DNA of 64,000 bases from Cunninghamia lanceolata (GCA_027924645.1 BSBN01000334.1:8302501-8366500); one strand, 5' to 3'. Shown: positions 11,850 through 24,954, numbered from the stretch's first letter. Translations and numbers: made by a program. The notes: generated by a model from the sequence alone, not told the origin.

Positions 11850-12602
11850 CCAAAATTCCCATTAATTCAGACAAAATCTAAACTTCTCTATGCTAATGGG
11901 ATTTGTTAATGCATCTGCAACATTCATCAAAATTGATACCTTCTCTAAGGATATTGCACATTAATGTGCTTGGTCCTGGCATGAAATGTTGGGTTCTTCA
12001 CTAAGAATATTGCACTATGACTATCACAATATTGTCACAGCACCCTGTTTGAACTCTATATCTGAGTACAATCTTTTAAGCCAAATGGATTCCTTGCATG
12101 CATGAGTAGCTGCCATATATTCTGCCTCTATAGTAGATAAAGTGACCACAACATGTTGCTTGCTCATCCAATTGATTACACCACCAAATAACATAAACAC
12201 ACATACACTGGTAGATCTTTTGCTATTAACATCACCAGCCCAGTCTAAATCCACATTAGCCTCTAATATCGAAGGAACATTGGTCTCCTATTCCATGAAA
12301 ACATATAGATTACTTTGAGGTACACTGCAAGTATCTGAAACTCCTTTTATTGCATCCCAATGTGCTCTTACTGGATTAGACATGTAATGGGAAAGAACTC
12401 CCACTACTCGGGCAATCTATGGTCTTGTACAAACCATAGCATACATTAAGCTGCCAAATGCACTCTGGTATGGTACTGGGCTCATGTCTTCCATCTTTGA
12501 TGAGGATGTAGGACAATGTAAGATAGAAAGCTTCATTCCCATAGTAATAGGAACAGACAATGGTCTAGCATCTTGCATATTGAATCTTCTTAGAATAGTA
12601 TC
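11850..12602 (-). pseudogene. Element A: end of reverse transcriptase and RNase H
   Basis: The minus strand reads as the C-terminal reverse transcriptase region and RNase H of copia pol. Seen are the block around SAFGSLMYAMVCTRP, the DLDWAGD motif, and the hallmark TIEAEYMAA followed by KESIWLKRLY (12024-12254 is the longest open piece). In-frame stops interrupt it, e.g. after CTRP. The frame continues at 19975 beyond element G. Confidence 0.85.
12598..12602. repeat. Target-site duplication of element G (left)
   Basis: GTATC, repeated at 19970-19974 immediately outside the right LTR of element G. Confidence 0.85.
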
Positions 12603-13848
12603 TATTATGTTAGAAAAAGAAACCTTGGGGGCTTTTTTCTACTAAGGTTTAGTTCTTGGGTCCTTTAGAATGCATTTAGAGCATCTTCCATGATTTTGAT
12701 GACTCCTGATGAGAAAACCTTGAAGTTTCATGGCAATGGGGACTTAGGGGATGCACTTAACATAAATCCTATCTAAAATGGGGGGGGAAGACTTGGGCGC
12801 CCGCACCCTAGTCCTACCCTATTTTAGGTTAGGACCAATTTCAAAGTGTTTGTTTATGACCGTTATTTAGGTCCTATGCAAATACAGTAAGTTTGAATTA
12901 TAAAATTCTTAGCGGGAATGTTTGTAGTTGCCTATATAAGCATGATTAATGATTCATTTATAAACTAGATAGAAACTAGATAGAAATTTAATGAGCATTA
13001 TGATTTTGTGAAAGTGATTCAAGGCATTCATTGTGTGGCAGAGAAAAATTTGTGTTGTTCTTGTGTTTGTATTTGCAGATTTGGCATCCATCTCCTCATG
13101 GCATGAAGAGCATCTTCCTTCCATGAGATCTTTTCACTACAAGGTAATATCAATTGTGTTTTATATCATTTATCATTTAGATTTTGCCTCTATCTCGCAG
13201 GGATACACACTTTTTATCTGACAATGGTGTTCGGAAGACTTGAATGTCTCTCTGGGGATTGATTGGGGCAAGCCTCTAAACACCACAACCCCTAATCCAT
13301 TTTTGGTGATTATAGGTTACAGGTTCTAAAAGTGAAAGAAGTGGACTTGCAAGAGAGTAGTGCAGACTATCACAATTGTAGATCAGAGAAGAGAATAGGG
13401 ACCTAGACTCAGGCACTCACTCATTAGTCCTCCAGATCATGCAACTGGAAAATCTCTGGAACAACAGGAATAGGTTGCAGGCAAGATTCCCAGATCCTGA
13501 AGAAAATTGTGGCACTAGACTAGGGTGCCCGCTCATTAGTCCCTGACTTTTCAATTCACTAAAATTTGAAATATGGTACACATTTGGTTGTCATTTGATA
13601 TCTCTTTGCGTGATCATTTTCTGTAATTTATCCGTTTGTTTATGATTTCATCAAATTAGGGTTTTGACAATAATTGGGCTTAATTGAACAACAAATATAC
13701 ACAATTCCAATATTCCCCTATGTTCCAAGTGATAGGAGATCTATAGTAGAGTTCTCTACTCAGTTGAATGTCCTTGAATGTTTAGTGGTGAAAGGAAGAT
13801 CAACACAAACCAATAAAATCCTTTATGTTCACCTTTTACCCTAAACAT
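12603..13848 (+). repeat. Element G 5' LTR
   Basis: A 1246-bp LTR matching 18725-19969 from end to end. It begins TATTATGTTAGAAAAAG, which aligns without gaps to TGTTATATCAGAAAAAG of the right LTR, and ends CCCTAAACA. A G-run (12780-12787) and motifs like GCCCGCTCATTAGTCC recur inside. Confidence 0.9.
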
Positions 13849-13851
13849 TTT

Positions 13852-13867
13852 GGTGAACTTGTGTTTT
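13852..13867 (+). other. Element G primer-binding site
   Basis: TGGTGAACTTGTG follows the 5' LTR after three T bases. It begins with TGG, as required to pair with a tRNA CCA end. Element F uses a site with the same first eight bases (TGGTGAAC). The tRNA is not identified. Confidence 0.5.
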
Positions 13868-14279
13868 TAATGAATTTTGCACCTTGCTGAATTTTGTACA
13901 TTAGGTTTACATTCATTCATTTAATTGTTCATCTTATTGCATTCAAAAAATTACAAAAGAAAATTGAAAAATTTGAAAAAAATTAGCATTTTTAGCTTGC
14001 ATTTTTAAATAATTTGAATTTGTTGGCATTTAATTTCAATAAATTTCTATCATTGTCATCAGATATAATTTAAAATACTAAAATGTTTCATTCATCATTA
14101 ATTAGATTGCATTTTCATACTTAAATCGATAAAAATTGCTTGAAATTGTGCATTTTTTTCATATAACCTAGTTTTGCATTAGCTAGGGTTTGTAGTCAAA
14201 ATCTTGTTTCAAATTTTACTACCCTTTTAAAATACTCATTAATACTAATTTATAATTGTAGTGTTGCATCATAGTTGTT

Positions 14280-14880
14280 TTCTTGCAAAATTTCATGTCT
14301 AGGGTTTGAAAACCTTGCTTTCACACTAGATTTTGGCCTTATCATCTCTCTAGATTTTCACCATAGGTGTGTTGTAAATGACTTTTCTACACTAATTGAC
14401 TATTGTTAGGGTTATTATCTATTACCCCTACTCAAAGTCTTTACAACACCATTTTTATTGGGCCTTTGCATTGAAAATTTGTGAAAATATGCATATTTTG
14501 GTTATATTTTCACTAGGGTTTGACTCAGATTAGCACTATAAGCATGTTGTTATAGATTTTATGGCTTTAGTTGACTGATATTACTATTATAATCTACTTC
14601 ACCTCCTCAAATTGACTACAACACCCTTTTTATTGGGCCCTTGCATTGAAAATCTGTGAAAAATTACATATTTTAGTGTATTTTCACTAGGTTTTGACTT
14701 GTCATCACTCTAGGTTTGCATCAAAAGTGTGTTGTGAAGGATATTATTACTTTATTGGACTGTTATTAGGCATGTTATTTGTTTTCCCTCTTGAAAATTC
14801 TCACAACACCTTTTCTCCTAGTGATTTGCATCAAGCATTTTGGATCTTAAACATATCTTGCTCCTAGGGTTTGTTCTATT
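14280..14880 (+). repeat. Tandem ~180-bp repeats in the leader of element G
   Basis: Three to four degenerate units of about 178-184 bp. Landmarks are ACAACACC(A/C)TTTTTATTGGGCC at 14440 and 14618 and a diverged ACAACACCTTTTCTCC at 14801, each preceded by an (A/T)CTAGG-like stretch. They lie between the primer-binding site and gag. Confidence 0.65.
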
Positions 14881-14919
14881 AGTTTATGTATTTTGTTTTG
14901 CATGCTCTTGGATAATACA

Positions 14920-16790
14920 TATGACCCACAACCCTAATAGAAATATCCCTTTAACAAGAAGAAGAAGACTCATATGATCTAGTTCCCTTGAAGAAAATGA
15001 TATTCCTACCTCTGAAAATCCATTGAATACCTTCTTTACAAAAGGAGAGACACAAATTTTGCAAGACATTATACCTCCTACAACCACTATGGAAGATCAA
15101 ATAATTCACCATGTTGATGACACTATTGATGTGGTCCCACATGTACCTAATGAGCAAATAAACAAACTGGATAAAGAGTTAACCAATTTTCAAGCATTTG
15201 TTGAAACTGAAAGGATAGCAAAAGAAGTACCTATGGTTCACAACATAAGGGAATTGATAAAGGAAGGACAAAATGGCATTAATGTTATTTGAGGTTTAAT
15301 GCATGTTGTACAAACTAATGTCATGCCAATGACTGAATGTGTGAAATTTATTAATAACGTGTCGTCACTGACTCATACGCAAGTATCGATACCTATACCG
15401 ACTATGGGAATATCTACATTTACATCAACAATTTTAAAAACTAATGCAAATGCTTCTGGTAATGTTACCACTGCTATTGGAGTATCTAATGGTACTAATT
15501 CACAAAATATAAAGCTATAGGAATTAACTATCAGAACTTAGTTCTAAGAGGACCTCTTCTATGAATAATTACTCTCAACCACCTATCCATCCCACTTATT
15601 CTTAGCCACCTCTTACATTTAATTATTTGCAACCACCTTCCACCTATCACTATGTTCAACCACCATTGAACTATTTAGAACCTCTGCTTATCACTACTCA
15701 AGCTCAATCACCTCCTCACTTTGGTTCTAATTCCTCGCAGCAAACTGTATCTCCCAATGATGCCATCTTAAACCAGCTTTTGCAAGGCATCTTCTTTACA
15801 ACAAAAAGTGACAAATTTGATGAATTCCTCATAATGTAATATACCAACTTATCATGCCCATAATCCCCTATCTTATGCAATCTTGAGAACTCCCATACTT
15901 GAGAGGTTTGATAATCCTTTCTTTGAAAACTACGGTGGAAAATGTGATCCTAATACTCATGTGGCAGCATTCATGGCTATGTGTAGTGATTTCTACCTTG
16001 AAGAGGACTTGTTAGCAAAACTTTTCCCATGATCTCTTAAAGATACTGCTTTAGAATGGTACTACTCTTTACCTCCAAATTCAATACACTCTTTTTCATA
16101 ATTAGTTGATCAATTTTTACATTTCCAAGCAAAACTTGGACCTCAAGTCTCCTTGATTGATTTAGTTCATTGCAAGAAAGGTCCGAAAGAGAATTAAACT
16201 GAGTTTATTAGTCGGTATCAATTTCTCTATTCACAAATTCAATATCAGATGAAGGATGAGGATGTTCAGAAAGTATTTATTACAAATTTACAACCTAACA
16301 TCCGTGATAAGATTCTCTTGATGAAGTACAACTCCTTTCAACATTTATGTACTGTCCTTTGTGATTATCAACTTTTGTCTAGTCAGTATGAAAACTAAAA
16401 CTCATTGGCTTAAGTTGGTCAATCCACAGGTGGACTGTCAAAAAACAACTTTAAGAGGAATAATAAGAGTTTCATCGAGGTTCAAGGACTGAATTCAAAT
16501 GAATTTTGTCAAGTGTCTTCTATCACTAATCCAAAGAAGGCACTGTATCAACAAAGAAAGTTTACTTTGATATATGAATCTTATCATTCTATCATGAATC
16601 AGGGTATGAGTAATAATCTTATGAAGCTTCCCCCGATTAAACCTTTGGATCCTAAAAAAATACAAGGACCTTATTTCGATGCTAATGCCTTTTTTTATTT
16701 TCATCAGCAACAAGGACATGAAACTGAATGATGTATGCATCTTAAACATGAAAGACAAGACCTCATCGACTCGAATGTTATATAGGTATT
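14920..16790 (+). pseudogene. Element G gag, decayed
   Basis: Plus-strand gag remnant broken by many stops and frameshifts. After a variable N-terminal part (longest open pieces 15023-15292, 15299-15520 and 15627-15839), 15890-16400 reads as a retrotransposon gag domain: RFDNPFFENYGGKCDP, the ALEWYYSLPPNSI block and an LGPQVSLIDL segment. At 16640-16790 there is a degenerate YFHQQQGHETE-CMHLKHERQDLIDSNV block, resembling the YHxxxGHxTxxCxxLKxxIQDLID pattern of Tat/Ogre gag proteins. No pol follows it. Confidence 0.7.
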
Positions 16791-18710
16791 GGGTGTGAAT
16801 GATAATGGAATAAGTTGGTTGCTCTGCCGAATTAGAATTTGCAAATCTTTACTAATCCTTTCCCTAAGCATACTGATAACAACATGTTGGAATAGAATAT
16901 AGTGGAAGTAGAAGACGATTATTTGCATTATGATAACATTGTGGGTATGATAGAAGTGGATAGGGAAAATATTGAATTATCACCTCGTCCATGAAAGAAT
17001 GGTATTTATGCTGAGGTTCCTACTTTGTTATCTTTACAAGGATTGGGAGATAACTAAAATGGATCAGAAAGACAAATAGAAAAATTGAAACAAGAGACTA
17101 TAACAAAAGAAATGATTGAGATAGTACAAGATAGTTCTTGTCACTATAGTAGATGAACTCAACAAAGAAATCTAGCTAAAAATTAGAAAAGAGTAAGAAG
17201 ATTATGATCAGTTGGAAATAATAGTGGTTCTCCTCCTCACAAGCAACAAAAGATCTCACATACACAAGAATCTGAGAAACAAGAATTACATGGATTTCAT
17301 GAAAACAAACAAGACTCATAAGAACCACTCAAGCTTCATCCAAAACTTGATAAAGTATCTCTCCAAGATGCTTGCAAGTTCCAAATTCTAGACTAGTTTG
17401 TCCATACATGTAAGTATTTCTAACCCTTTACCTCTCGTGTTGTGTTTCCCCCGTGATGTGTTAAGTGTTGTTCATACCTCCTAGGATGATCCTTGATTCT
17501 CTTGTAAGTTCCAGGATACCAAGAGACCGCCTCTATTGTGACCCTTATTCTATTTGTATAATCATTCTTATATATTTCTTCTTCTATATTTTCACTATTG
17601 TGTGTTGTGTCTTACAGACATAACATTATGGTTGGTGACTTGGGGGCACCCTCCTACGTGATTGTCCCTAAGACACTTGTTTCTCCTCTCTTGATTTATT
17701 GTTTCCCTTCCTCTAGTGTTTCTATCTAGTAGATAGATGACAAAAAACATATTATACTGAAATAGACCTAGTGTCCCTTCAATGAGAAATAAAAAAATGG
17801 ACCAAGTCCATACATGACGATGGGGTTGATATATATTATTTGACAATTGGCTAGTAGAATCACTCCATGTGATATCTTGATGTTGTCTTATCGCACTTAC
17901 AAACCATAACAATACTACTGCTCCGTACACTTTATCTTTGAATCTTGCCTTGGTTACACTCAGTTTTGAGATCTCTATGGTATAGCCCCACGGTTATACT
18001 CAGTCTCTAAATTCGTAGCATAACCTCAGCTCTCTATGTGAATGATCATATGCATTGTTGTTTATCGTGATTATATTGACACTAACACTTTTCTTGTAGG
18101 AATCTGTTTGTGGGAACATTTGGCGATCGTAAAGTGCATGTCACCTTTAGGGGCATGGGCTTTGCAAGAGCTCATGTTCCCTTGTGTGCTTTCTTCCTAC
18201 CTTAATGTGCTTGATATTTGTACATGATATCAACCACCTTAAGGTGGGGGTATATATAAGGTAAGCTGTCTGTTTTAGATGCTAGCAAAGTGTGCTTGTT
18301 CTCAAGTGCAACTTAAAGACTGGTGGCGATGAGTCCCTCCTACACTCTAAGATCTGTTTAGTGCATGTGTTGCCCCATATGTAGTTTGAAGAATGGTGGC
18401 TATGAGTCCCTCCTACATTATGGGTGGTGTGTTTACTTTCCTTGCACTTGCATTTGCATTTTATATATATGAGAAAAGAAGAAGAAAATCATCACTATAT
18501 TCACTACATTCACTATATTCACTGTGCTTTGGTGTGTCTTCAATGTTGCCTTTTCTGTGTTTTGCATGACTATAACCGTCTTCTCCATGTTTTGTGTTCC
18601 TGTTACTGTCTTCACTGTGATTAGCGTGCCTTCTCCGTGCTAGGTGTGTTTGCTGTGTTTGTTCACCATACTTTTAATGCATGTATTGGCCTTGCATTTA
18701 TACATACATT
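16791..18710 (+). other. Element G interior without genes
   Basis: About 1.9 kb between gag and the polypurine tract. No reverse transcriptase or integrase signature is seen on either strand. Two related blocks ending GATGAGTCCCTCC / TATGAGTCCCTCC (18330 and 18400) form a short direct repeat. Confidence 0.55.
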
Positions 18711-18724
18711 AAAGTGGAGGTAAA
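18711..18724 (+). other. Element G polypurine tract
   Basis: AAAGTGGAGGTAAA immediately before the 3' LTR, as expected for plus-strand priming. It confirms the element's orientation. Confidence 0.75.
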
Positions 18725-19969
18725 TGTTATATCAGAAAAAGTAACTATGAGGGATTATTCCTCTTAAGGTTTAGCTCTTGGGTCCTTTAGAATGCATTTA
18801 GAGCATCTTGCATGATTTTGATGACTCCCAATGAGAAAACCTTGAAGTTTCATGGAAAATGGGACTTAGGTGATGCACTTAACATAAATCCTACCTAAAA
18901 TGGGGGGGGGAGGACTTGGGCTCCTGCACCCTAGTCCTACCCTATTTTAGGTTGGGACCAATTTCAAAGTTTTGGTTTATGACCATTATTTAGGTCTTCT
19001 ACCGACACGGTAAGTTTGAATTACAAAATTCTTAGTGGGAATACTTGTAGTTGCATATATAAGCATGATTAGTGATTCATTTGTAAACTAGATAGAAACT
19101 AGATGGAAATTTGATGAGCATTTTGATTTTGTAAAAGTGATTCAAGGCATTCATTGTGTGGCAGAGAAAAATTTGTGTTGTTCTTATGTTCATATTTGAA
19201 GATTTGACATCCATCTCCTCATGGCATGAAGAGCATCTTCCTTCCATGAGATCTTCACTACAAGGTGATATCAATTGTGTTTTCTATCATTTATCATTTG
19301 GATTTTGCCTATATCCCACAAGGATACGCAATCTTTATTTGACAACGGTGTTCAAAAGACCTAAATGTCTCTCTAGGGCTTGACTAAGGCAAGCTTCTAA
19401 ACACCACAACCCCCAACACATTTTTCTATGATTGCATGTTACAGGTTGTGAAAGTGAAAGAAGTGGAGTTGCAGGAGAGTAGTATAGACTGTCAGACTTG
19501 TAGATTAGAGAAGAGAATAGGGACCAGGACTCGAGTGCCCGCTCATTAGTCCTCTGGATCCTGTAATTAAAAAATCTCTAGAACAACAAGAATAGGTTGC
19601 AGACAAGATTCTCAGATCTTGAAGAAAATTGTGGCACTAGACTAGGGCACCCTCTCATTAGTCCCTGACTTTTCTGTTCACTAGACTTTAAAATCTGGTA
19701 TGCATTTGGTTGTCATTTGATATCTCTGTGTGCGATCATTTTCTGTAATTTGTCCATTTGTTTACGATTTCATGAAATTAGGGTTTTAAGCATAATTGGG
19801 CTTAACTGAACAATAAATCTACACAATTCCAATCTTCATCTATGTTCCAAGTGATAGGAGATCTATAGTAGAGTTCTCTACTCAGCTGAATGTCCTAGAA
19901 TGTTTAGTGGTGAAAGGAGGATCAACACAAACCAATAAAATCCTTTATCTTCACTTTTTACCCTAAACA
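18725..19969 (+). repeat. Element G 3' LTR
   Basis: A 1245-bp LTR with intact TG...CA ends (TGTTATATCAG ... CCCTAAACA), followed by TSD GTATC at 19970. Confidence 0.9.
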
Positions 19970-19974
19970 GTATC

Positions 19975-21342
19975 CACATACTTACTCTAGACTAAACAAA
20001 GCTTTCTATTTTGTCTGTCTCTTTTAATCTCCATCCCCAGAATGTGTCTTGTTGTACCAAGGTCCTTCATTTCAAACTTTTTTGAGCACTGAGATTTTAA
20101 TTTTGTAATCAAACCCTTTCCTTTGCTAATAAATAACATGTCATCAACATACAAGGCAATAACCAAGAAATGATTACCATTAGATTTCAAATACACACAA
20201 TGATCCTAGGACTTTATATTAAACCATAAAGGCTTTTTTAAACTTACAAACCATATTCAACTTTTACCTTTTACCACATAGTGCTCTAGTTGTGTCATAT
20301 AAATTTCTTTCTTCAAATCACCATGAAGGAATGTTGTTTTCACATCCATTTGTTCGATCTCTAGATCATATGCTGCTGTAATAGAAAGTAAAAAAAGAAT
20401 GGATGTCATTTCATCTACAAGAGAATATATCTCACCATAATCAACTCCCTGAACTTGGGAGTAACCCTTCGCAACCAACCGTTATTTATACTTCTCAAGT
20501 TGCCGTTTGGACCCTTTTTTTTTAACACCCATTTTCAACCAACAGTCTTCTTTCCATTAGGCAACGGTACAAGGTCCCATGTATCATTCTTATAAAGAGA
20601 TGCCATCTCTTCATCCATGGCTACTTTGTAGGACTCTACATCATTCATACCAAGAGCCTCTTCTATAGATAAAGGTTCATCAACATTAGCATTCAAAGTA
20701 GGTACACATCTCCAATCATCAAGAGAATACCCATACCATTCTAGTGGTTGTCTATGCCTAGTAGACCTTCAAACAAGCCTAGGATCAAGTTCTCCCTCTT
20801 CCTTTGATGATTTAGAACTCATAGAGCTTTCCTCAACTTCTTGTCTTTTGAAGGGGCTCAATTCAATTTTCTCATGTGTAGAGGGAAATTGAATGGCATC
20901 TTTCTTTTCTTCTTTATGTTTTGGTTGCTACATTGTAATAGAAGAAGACTTAGTTTCACTAAAAATAACACTTATGGAATAAATTACCTTTTGTGCAATA
21001 TGATCCCAAAGCTTGTATCTTTCACGCCATAACTGTATCAGATAAAGATACATTTAACAACCTTGTTATCTAATTTTGTCCACTTCTCCTTTGGCACATG
21101 TGCATGTGGCTCACAACCAAAAAATCTTAGATGTCTAAGTCAAGGCTTGTGGCCTAACCATGCCTCCATTGGTGTTTTATCAACAAGAGATGATGTAGGA
21201 GACCTATTTATCAAGTACCAGGTATTGGTTATAGCTTCTGCCCAAAACTTATGTTCCAACCCAACACCACTCAGCATACTCCTAGCCTTCTCCATCAAGG
21301 TCCTTTTCATTCTCTCTACAACTCCATTCTGTTGTGGAGAAT
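19975..21342 (-). pseudogene. Element A: integrase C-terminus and reverse transcriptase
   Basis: The middle segment of copia A on the minus strand. 20257-20478 and 19987-20196 hold reverse-transcriptase blocks: MDVKTTFLHGDL, the catalytic YVDD in ALYVDDMLF, and KFEMKDLG. 20500-20800 carries the start of the reverse-transcriptase region, and 21063-21342 the integrase C-terminal half (the NGVVER-type motif spans the join with 43118). Stops and frameshifts break the frame. Element G interrupts it at the left edge and element B at the right. Confidence 0.85.
21338..21342. repeat. Target-site duplication of element B (left)
   Basis: AGAAT, repeated at 43118-43122 directly outside the right LTR of element B. 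Confidence 0.9.
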
Positions 21343-22824
21343 TGTAACATCCAAACTAGAATATTAGAAATCCTAAAACATAATTAGAAAAAAATGTCAC
21401 TTTTTTTTATAATTATTTGTAATCAAAGATATTACATTTACAATTTCAAGTACACAAAATATATTCAAAAGATGGTCACTACACATGTGACTAATGAAAA
21501 TTCCACATATATCAAATGGTAGTATTTATTACGACTTAAAATTTTATCAATATCATATACAAAATAAGTAATGTGTTCCTATTCACAAATCTTTGGTAGT
21601 TAACTACAGGAGAGAGAGAGATAGAGAGAGAGAGAGAGAAAGCATCACCCTGGTGCTTTTCCTCCAACCATAGATCGGTGGTCCCTCACACACCTTCCTA
21701 CTAGAAGTGACCCTTCCCTTCACGAGGATAATAGATAATGAGAATCAACTGATTCTTTATGCCATCTGAGAACTAGTGATGTGTCCTAGCTAATTACAAT
21801 TGGGTTTACAACTCTAGTCTAGCTCTAGCTATGTATGACTCATTCTGATTGTTCAGCTATCTAGTAGACCATGAACCAACAATGGAAGCAGTGACTTTTG
21901 CATTAATTTGGCCAAAGTTTCATATATTTATATATAGTTGTATGTTCACTCATTCTTTTCTCGACTTGGAGACAACATTCTTATTTCTCAATTTATTCCA
22001 TATATATGAAATAATTCTTTTTGACTTCCTTATACCATATTAGTCTTAAAGACATACCATAATCCCTTATATACTAGTCATCTTGACAAGTCTAAGGTGA
22101 GAGCTTAGGTGACTATGTAAAATACATTGAGTCCCTATTTGTATCCTTGAAATCATGAGTCTATGACATCCTGTCATTTACTCAATGACCTATCTACCTA
22201 TTTCCATGCTTATCTATGTTCTTCTATACATGCAATATTTTGATATTTAATCCATAGGGTTTAATGATTAAAGACTCTATCTATCTTAATCTAAGAATAT
22301 AATCATTTGATTCATAATCTATTGAAGATAAACTATAACTTCATAATCCTAGGTATTGAATACACTTCCTCATGTATATCAAAAGAGATTTCCAAAATAA
22401 CAAATAATCTATATCATGACTTTTCATTGCCGTAGTGAGTATATCTCTCGACAATCCTGTGGCTAATCTTACCCTAAGATTGGGTTAAAGATTATTTCTC
22501 TCCAAAACTAGGATATAGATAGTTTATAATAACTCTATAATAACATCTAAAATCTACCCATTCTTCTTCATATACTTAGAAATAGCGGTCTAATGTCAAG
22601 TGCTCCACACAATGACTTTGACTCATTAACTAGATTTTTAAGCTTTCAAAGCACACTCTATGCCTTCTCGGTTAGCTACTGCTATGAGAAGAATACTTTG
22701 TTTAAGACAAATGACCTTCTCTTAGGTCTCTCAATAAGTCTTCCATCGGACCATACTAAATTACTACAACCAAAGCATAGTTTTATTTAGTAGCCAATTC
22801 ACTACATTGTCAACCTATCCTTTT

Positions 22825-23004
22825 CACAGTTGGCCTCTTTATTTCTTAGCATAGTTGGTCTACACATTAAGCATAGTCAGCCTACACATTTAGGCACATT
22901 CAGCCTCTATACTTAGGCATAGTTGGCCTCTACATTTAGGCACAGTTAGCCTCTACACTTAGGCACAGCCAGTGTCTACACTCAGGCATAGTCGGCCTAT
23001 ACAT
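22825..23004. repeat. 22-24-bp minisatellite inside the element B LTR
   Basis: About eight degenerate units of the form TTAGGCACAGT(T/C)(A/G)GCCTCTACA. The matching array in the other LTR is at about 41463-41641 and has fewer clear units. Confidence 0.8.
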
Positions 23005-23850
23005 TTTCATTTCTAAATCGAGGTTGCAATACATATAATACCTACGTTTGAATATCATAAGGCTTTAGCACAGTCTTTTGACTGTTGCACTAGTGAAGCT
23101 TATTATGCTTCATTAACAATGAAAAATATATATGTTTAGGACATAACCAAGTGATTCTCTAAATCAGAGATATTGAAATGTATAACATTTCCCATAGCAT
23201 TTAGTACATGATAAGAAATAAATATTTATATAGAGTTAATATAACTCTTCCTCTTATAGAGTTACGGTGTAATGATACAGAAAATAATACTCTCTAGAGG
23301 ATAAACAACAAGTTTACTTTTATTGTGCTTCATGGTAGTCTGCTAGCTAATCGAAAATCTAAACAAAAACTCTTTTCATTTCTATACTTGTAGATTTAAT
23401 TGAACAAAAGGAAGATGTTTTCTATCATATTATACTAAATATAGTGGAGTTAACTATACAGTGATATAGGTCAAACTTCATAGTTGCCTTCTCGCTGCCT
23501 TTATTAGGTATTCTTTCCTAATCTCATCTACTCTCCTAAGATATGAGCCCTTCTCTGCATACTCAATTCCTATCTTCTCCTCTACTTGGTCCACTCACCC
23601 TTCATTATGGAAGATAGTAAATACATCACCACAAATTTCTCTCAACTCCCCCGTGATCCTTCACATGCAGAAAAAGTGGGAAGTATGGAGCTACTACTCC
23701 TTCCCCACTCCCCAAGCATCTAGGAAGTACGCCTAGGTGAATAAAGAGAAACTCTTACCTCTACCAAACATGACCTTTAACCAAGACAATAATAGTAAAA
23801 ATAATTTGAAAATTGATAGTAATACACTTATCTAATAGATGTCTCTATTG

Positions 23851-23930
23851 ACCTCGTGGTACCGGAGGGCGTGCCATGCCAGTGTCACTGGTCATGTGAA
23901 AAAGTTTACCAAGCACCAAAAAAAAAAAAA
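23851..23930 (+). mobile_element. Short poly(A) retroposon (SINE-like) in the element B left LTR
   Basis: A 67-bp body (starting ACCTCGTGGTACCGGAGGG) plus a run of 13 A, flanked by GATGTCTCTATTG (23838-23850) and GATGTCTTTGTTG (23931-23943), a 13-bp duplication with two differences. The other LTR has the empty site near 42470 (GATGTCACTATTG once, no insert). Target duplication, A-tail and empty site together show target-primed retroposition after element B landed. It is probably a truncated SINE; its family is not recognised. Confidence 0.75.
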
Positions 23931-24589
23931 GATGTCTTTGTTGAATACTCTTGAAGGATAATTATGCTTATCTGTAAGCACAATTATCGATGGAGGGTAC
24001 CTGCAAAGTCGACTAGGATGTTATCAACAAAATTAAACGTGTTTAGCTGATTACTCACATTGACTTGGCATCAAAAGCCATACACCTAGTTTGTATCTGA
24101 TGATAAGAAAGATTTTAACCTTCATCTTAACAATGACATATATTGACAAGAATAAATATGACCTCTCTACTAATCACAAATATTTCTAAGATGATCAGAG
24201 ACATAGAGATCTATAAAGACTTAATCTAAATCTGACCTATCCTCTTATAAGTATGTGTGTGTGTGTGTGTTTCTAGATGGCATAAGGATCATTGGATTAA
24301 CATGATCTAGCATCATTTCCATGGTGGTACTATCTCTCCTCATGTCAGAGGGAAGAAAACATTGTTTCTACATCCACCTCAGTCGCATGATGGTAGTTAG
24401 TCCATTACATCATTAACCAAGTGATAAAAAATAATGTCATAAATAATTATTCTTTGCATATAAACTAATATAAAGAAAATGCATATTCTATCATTACTTT
24501 AATCATAATATTTTCTTTGAATAACTATCTGTCTTCTCAAAAATATTGAAAATAAATACATTAGTTTAAAAATGGGGAGTGACATATCT

Positions 24590-24954
24590 CCCCCCTTAGA
24601 GATCACCGTCCTCGATGATTATATCCAAACAAAGATAAATATTTCAAATATGTTATTTTTCATCATGTTATATGAAAATATTTCAAATATGTCCGAAGTT
24701 TTGATAGATATCATTGTAATCCTCCTAGGTAGCATTCTCCTCCAAATATTGGTCCCACTGGACCTTGCACTAGGTAACCTCTCTGTTACGTAGGTGGAGC
24801 TTGCATACCTCAATCACTTTGAGAGGCTCAATCATGACCACCCTTGGTTCATGCACCTAGAGAACATTCCAATCAAGTATATGATTAGATCCTGATATAT
24901 ATTTCTTCAAATATGACACATGGAAAACATCATGCATTCTAGCAAGGGTTGGTG
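24590..24954 (-). pseudogene. Element B: integrase C-terminus
   Basis: Minus-strand reading gives the end of gypsy pol: the LARMHDVFHVSYLKKY block, then HLRNREVT and CKVQWDQYLEENATWEDYND, typical of del/Tekay chromoviruses. The preceding residues lie at 35044-35160 beyond element C. At least one in-frame stop is present. Confidence 0.8.

Larger units (their letters stand above)
12603..19969 (+). mobile_element. Element G: gag-only LTR retrotransposon (LARD / TR-GAG type, Tat/Ogre-like)
   Basis: A 7.37-kb element on the plus strand, with LTRs at 12603-13848 and 18725-19969 and TSD GTATC. It has a primer-binding site at 13852, a leader with ~180-bp repeats, a decayed gag, about 1.9 kb of non-coding DNA and a polypurine tract at 18711-18724. 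No protease, reverse transcriptase, RNase H or integrase is visible, so it was non-autonomous. The gag resembles the Tat/Ogre lineage. The left LTR start has changed from TG to TA, and the LTRs differ by several percent, so the insertion is fairly old. Confidence 0.85.
21343..24584 (-). repeat. Element B 3' LTR (left)
   Basis: 3242 bp, TGTAACATCC...GGGGAGTGACA on the plus strand (minus strand TGTCACTCCCC...GATGTTACA). It aligns with 40002-43117 throughout. It is longer mainly because of a poly(A) retroposon at 23851-23930 and longer GA and TG runs (21609-21642, 24251-24271). Confidence 0.9.

Noticed and set aside
24251..24271. TG and GA runs in the LTRs of element B (also 21609-21642)
   Set aside because: Ordinary microsatellites; noted only as a source of length difference between the LTRs.
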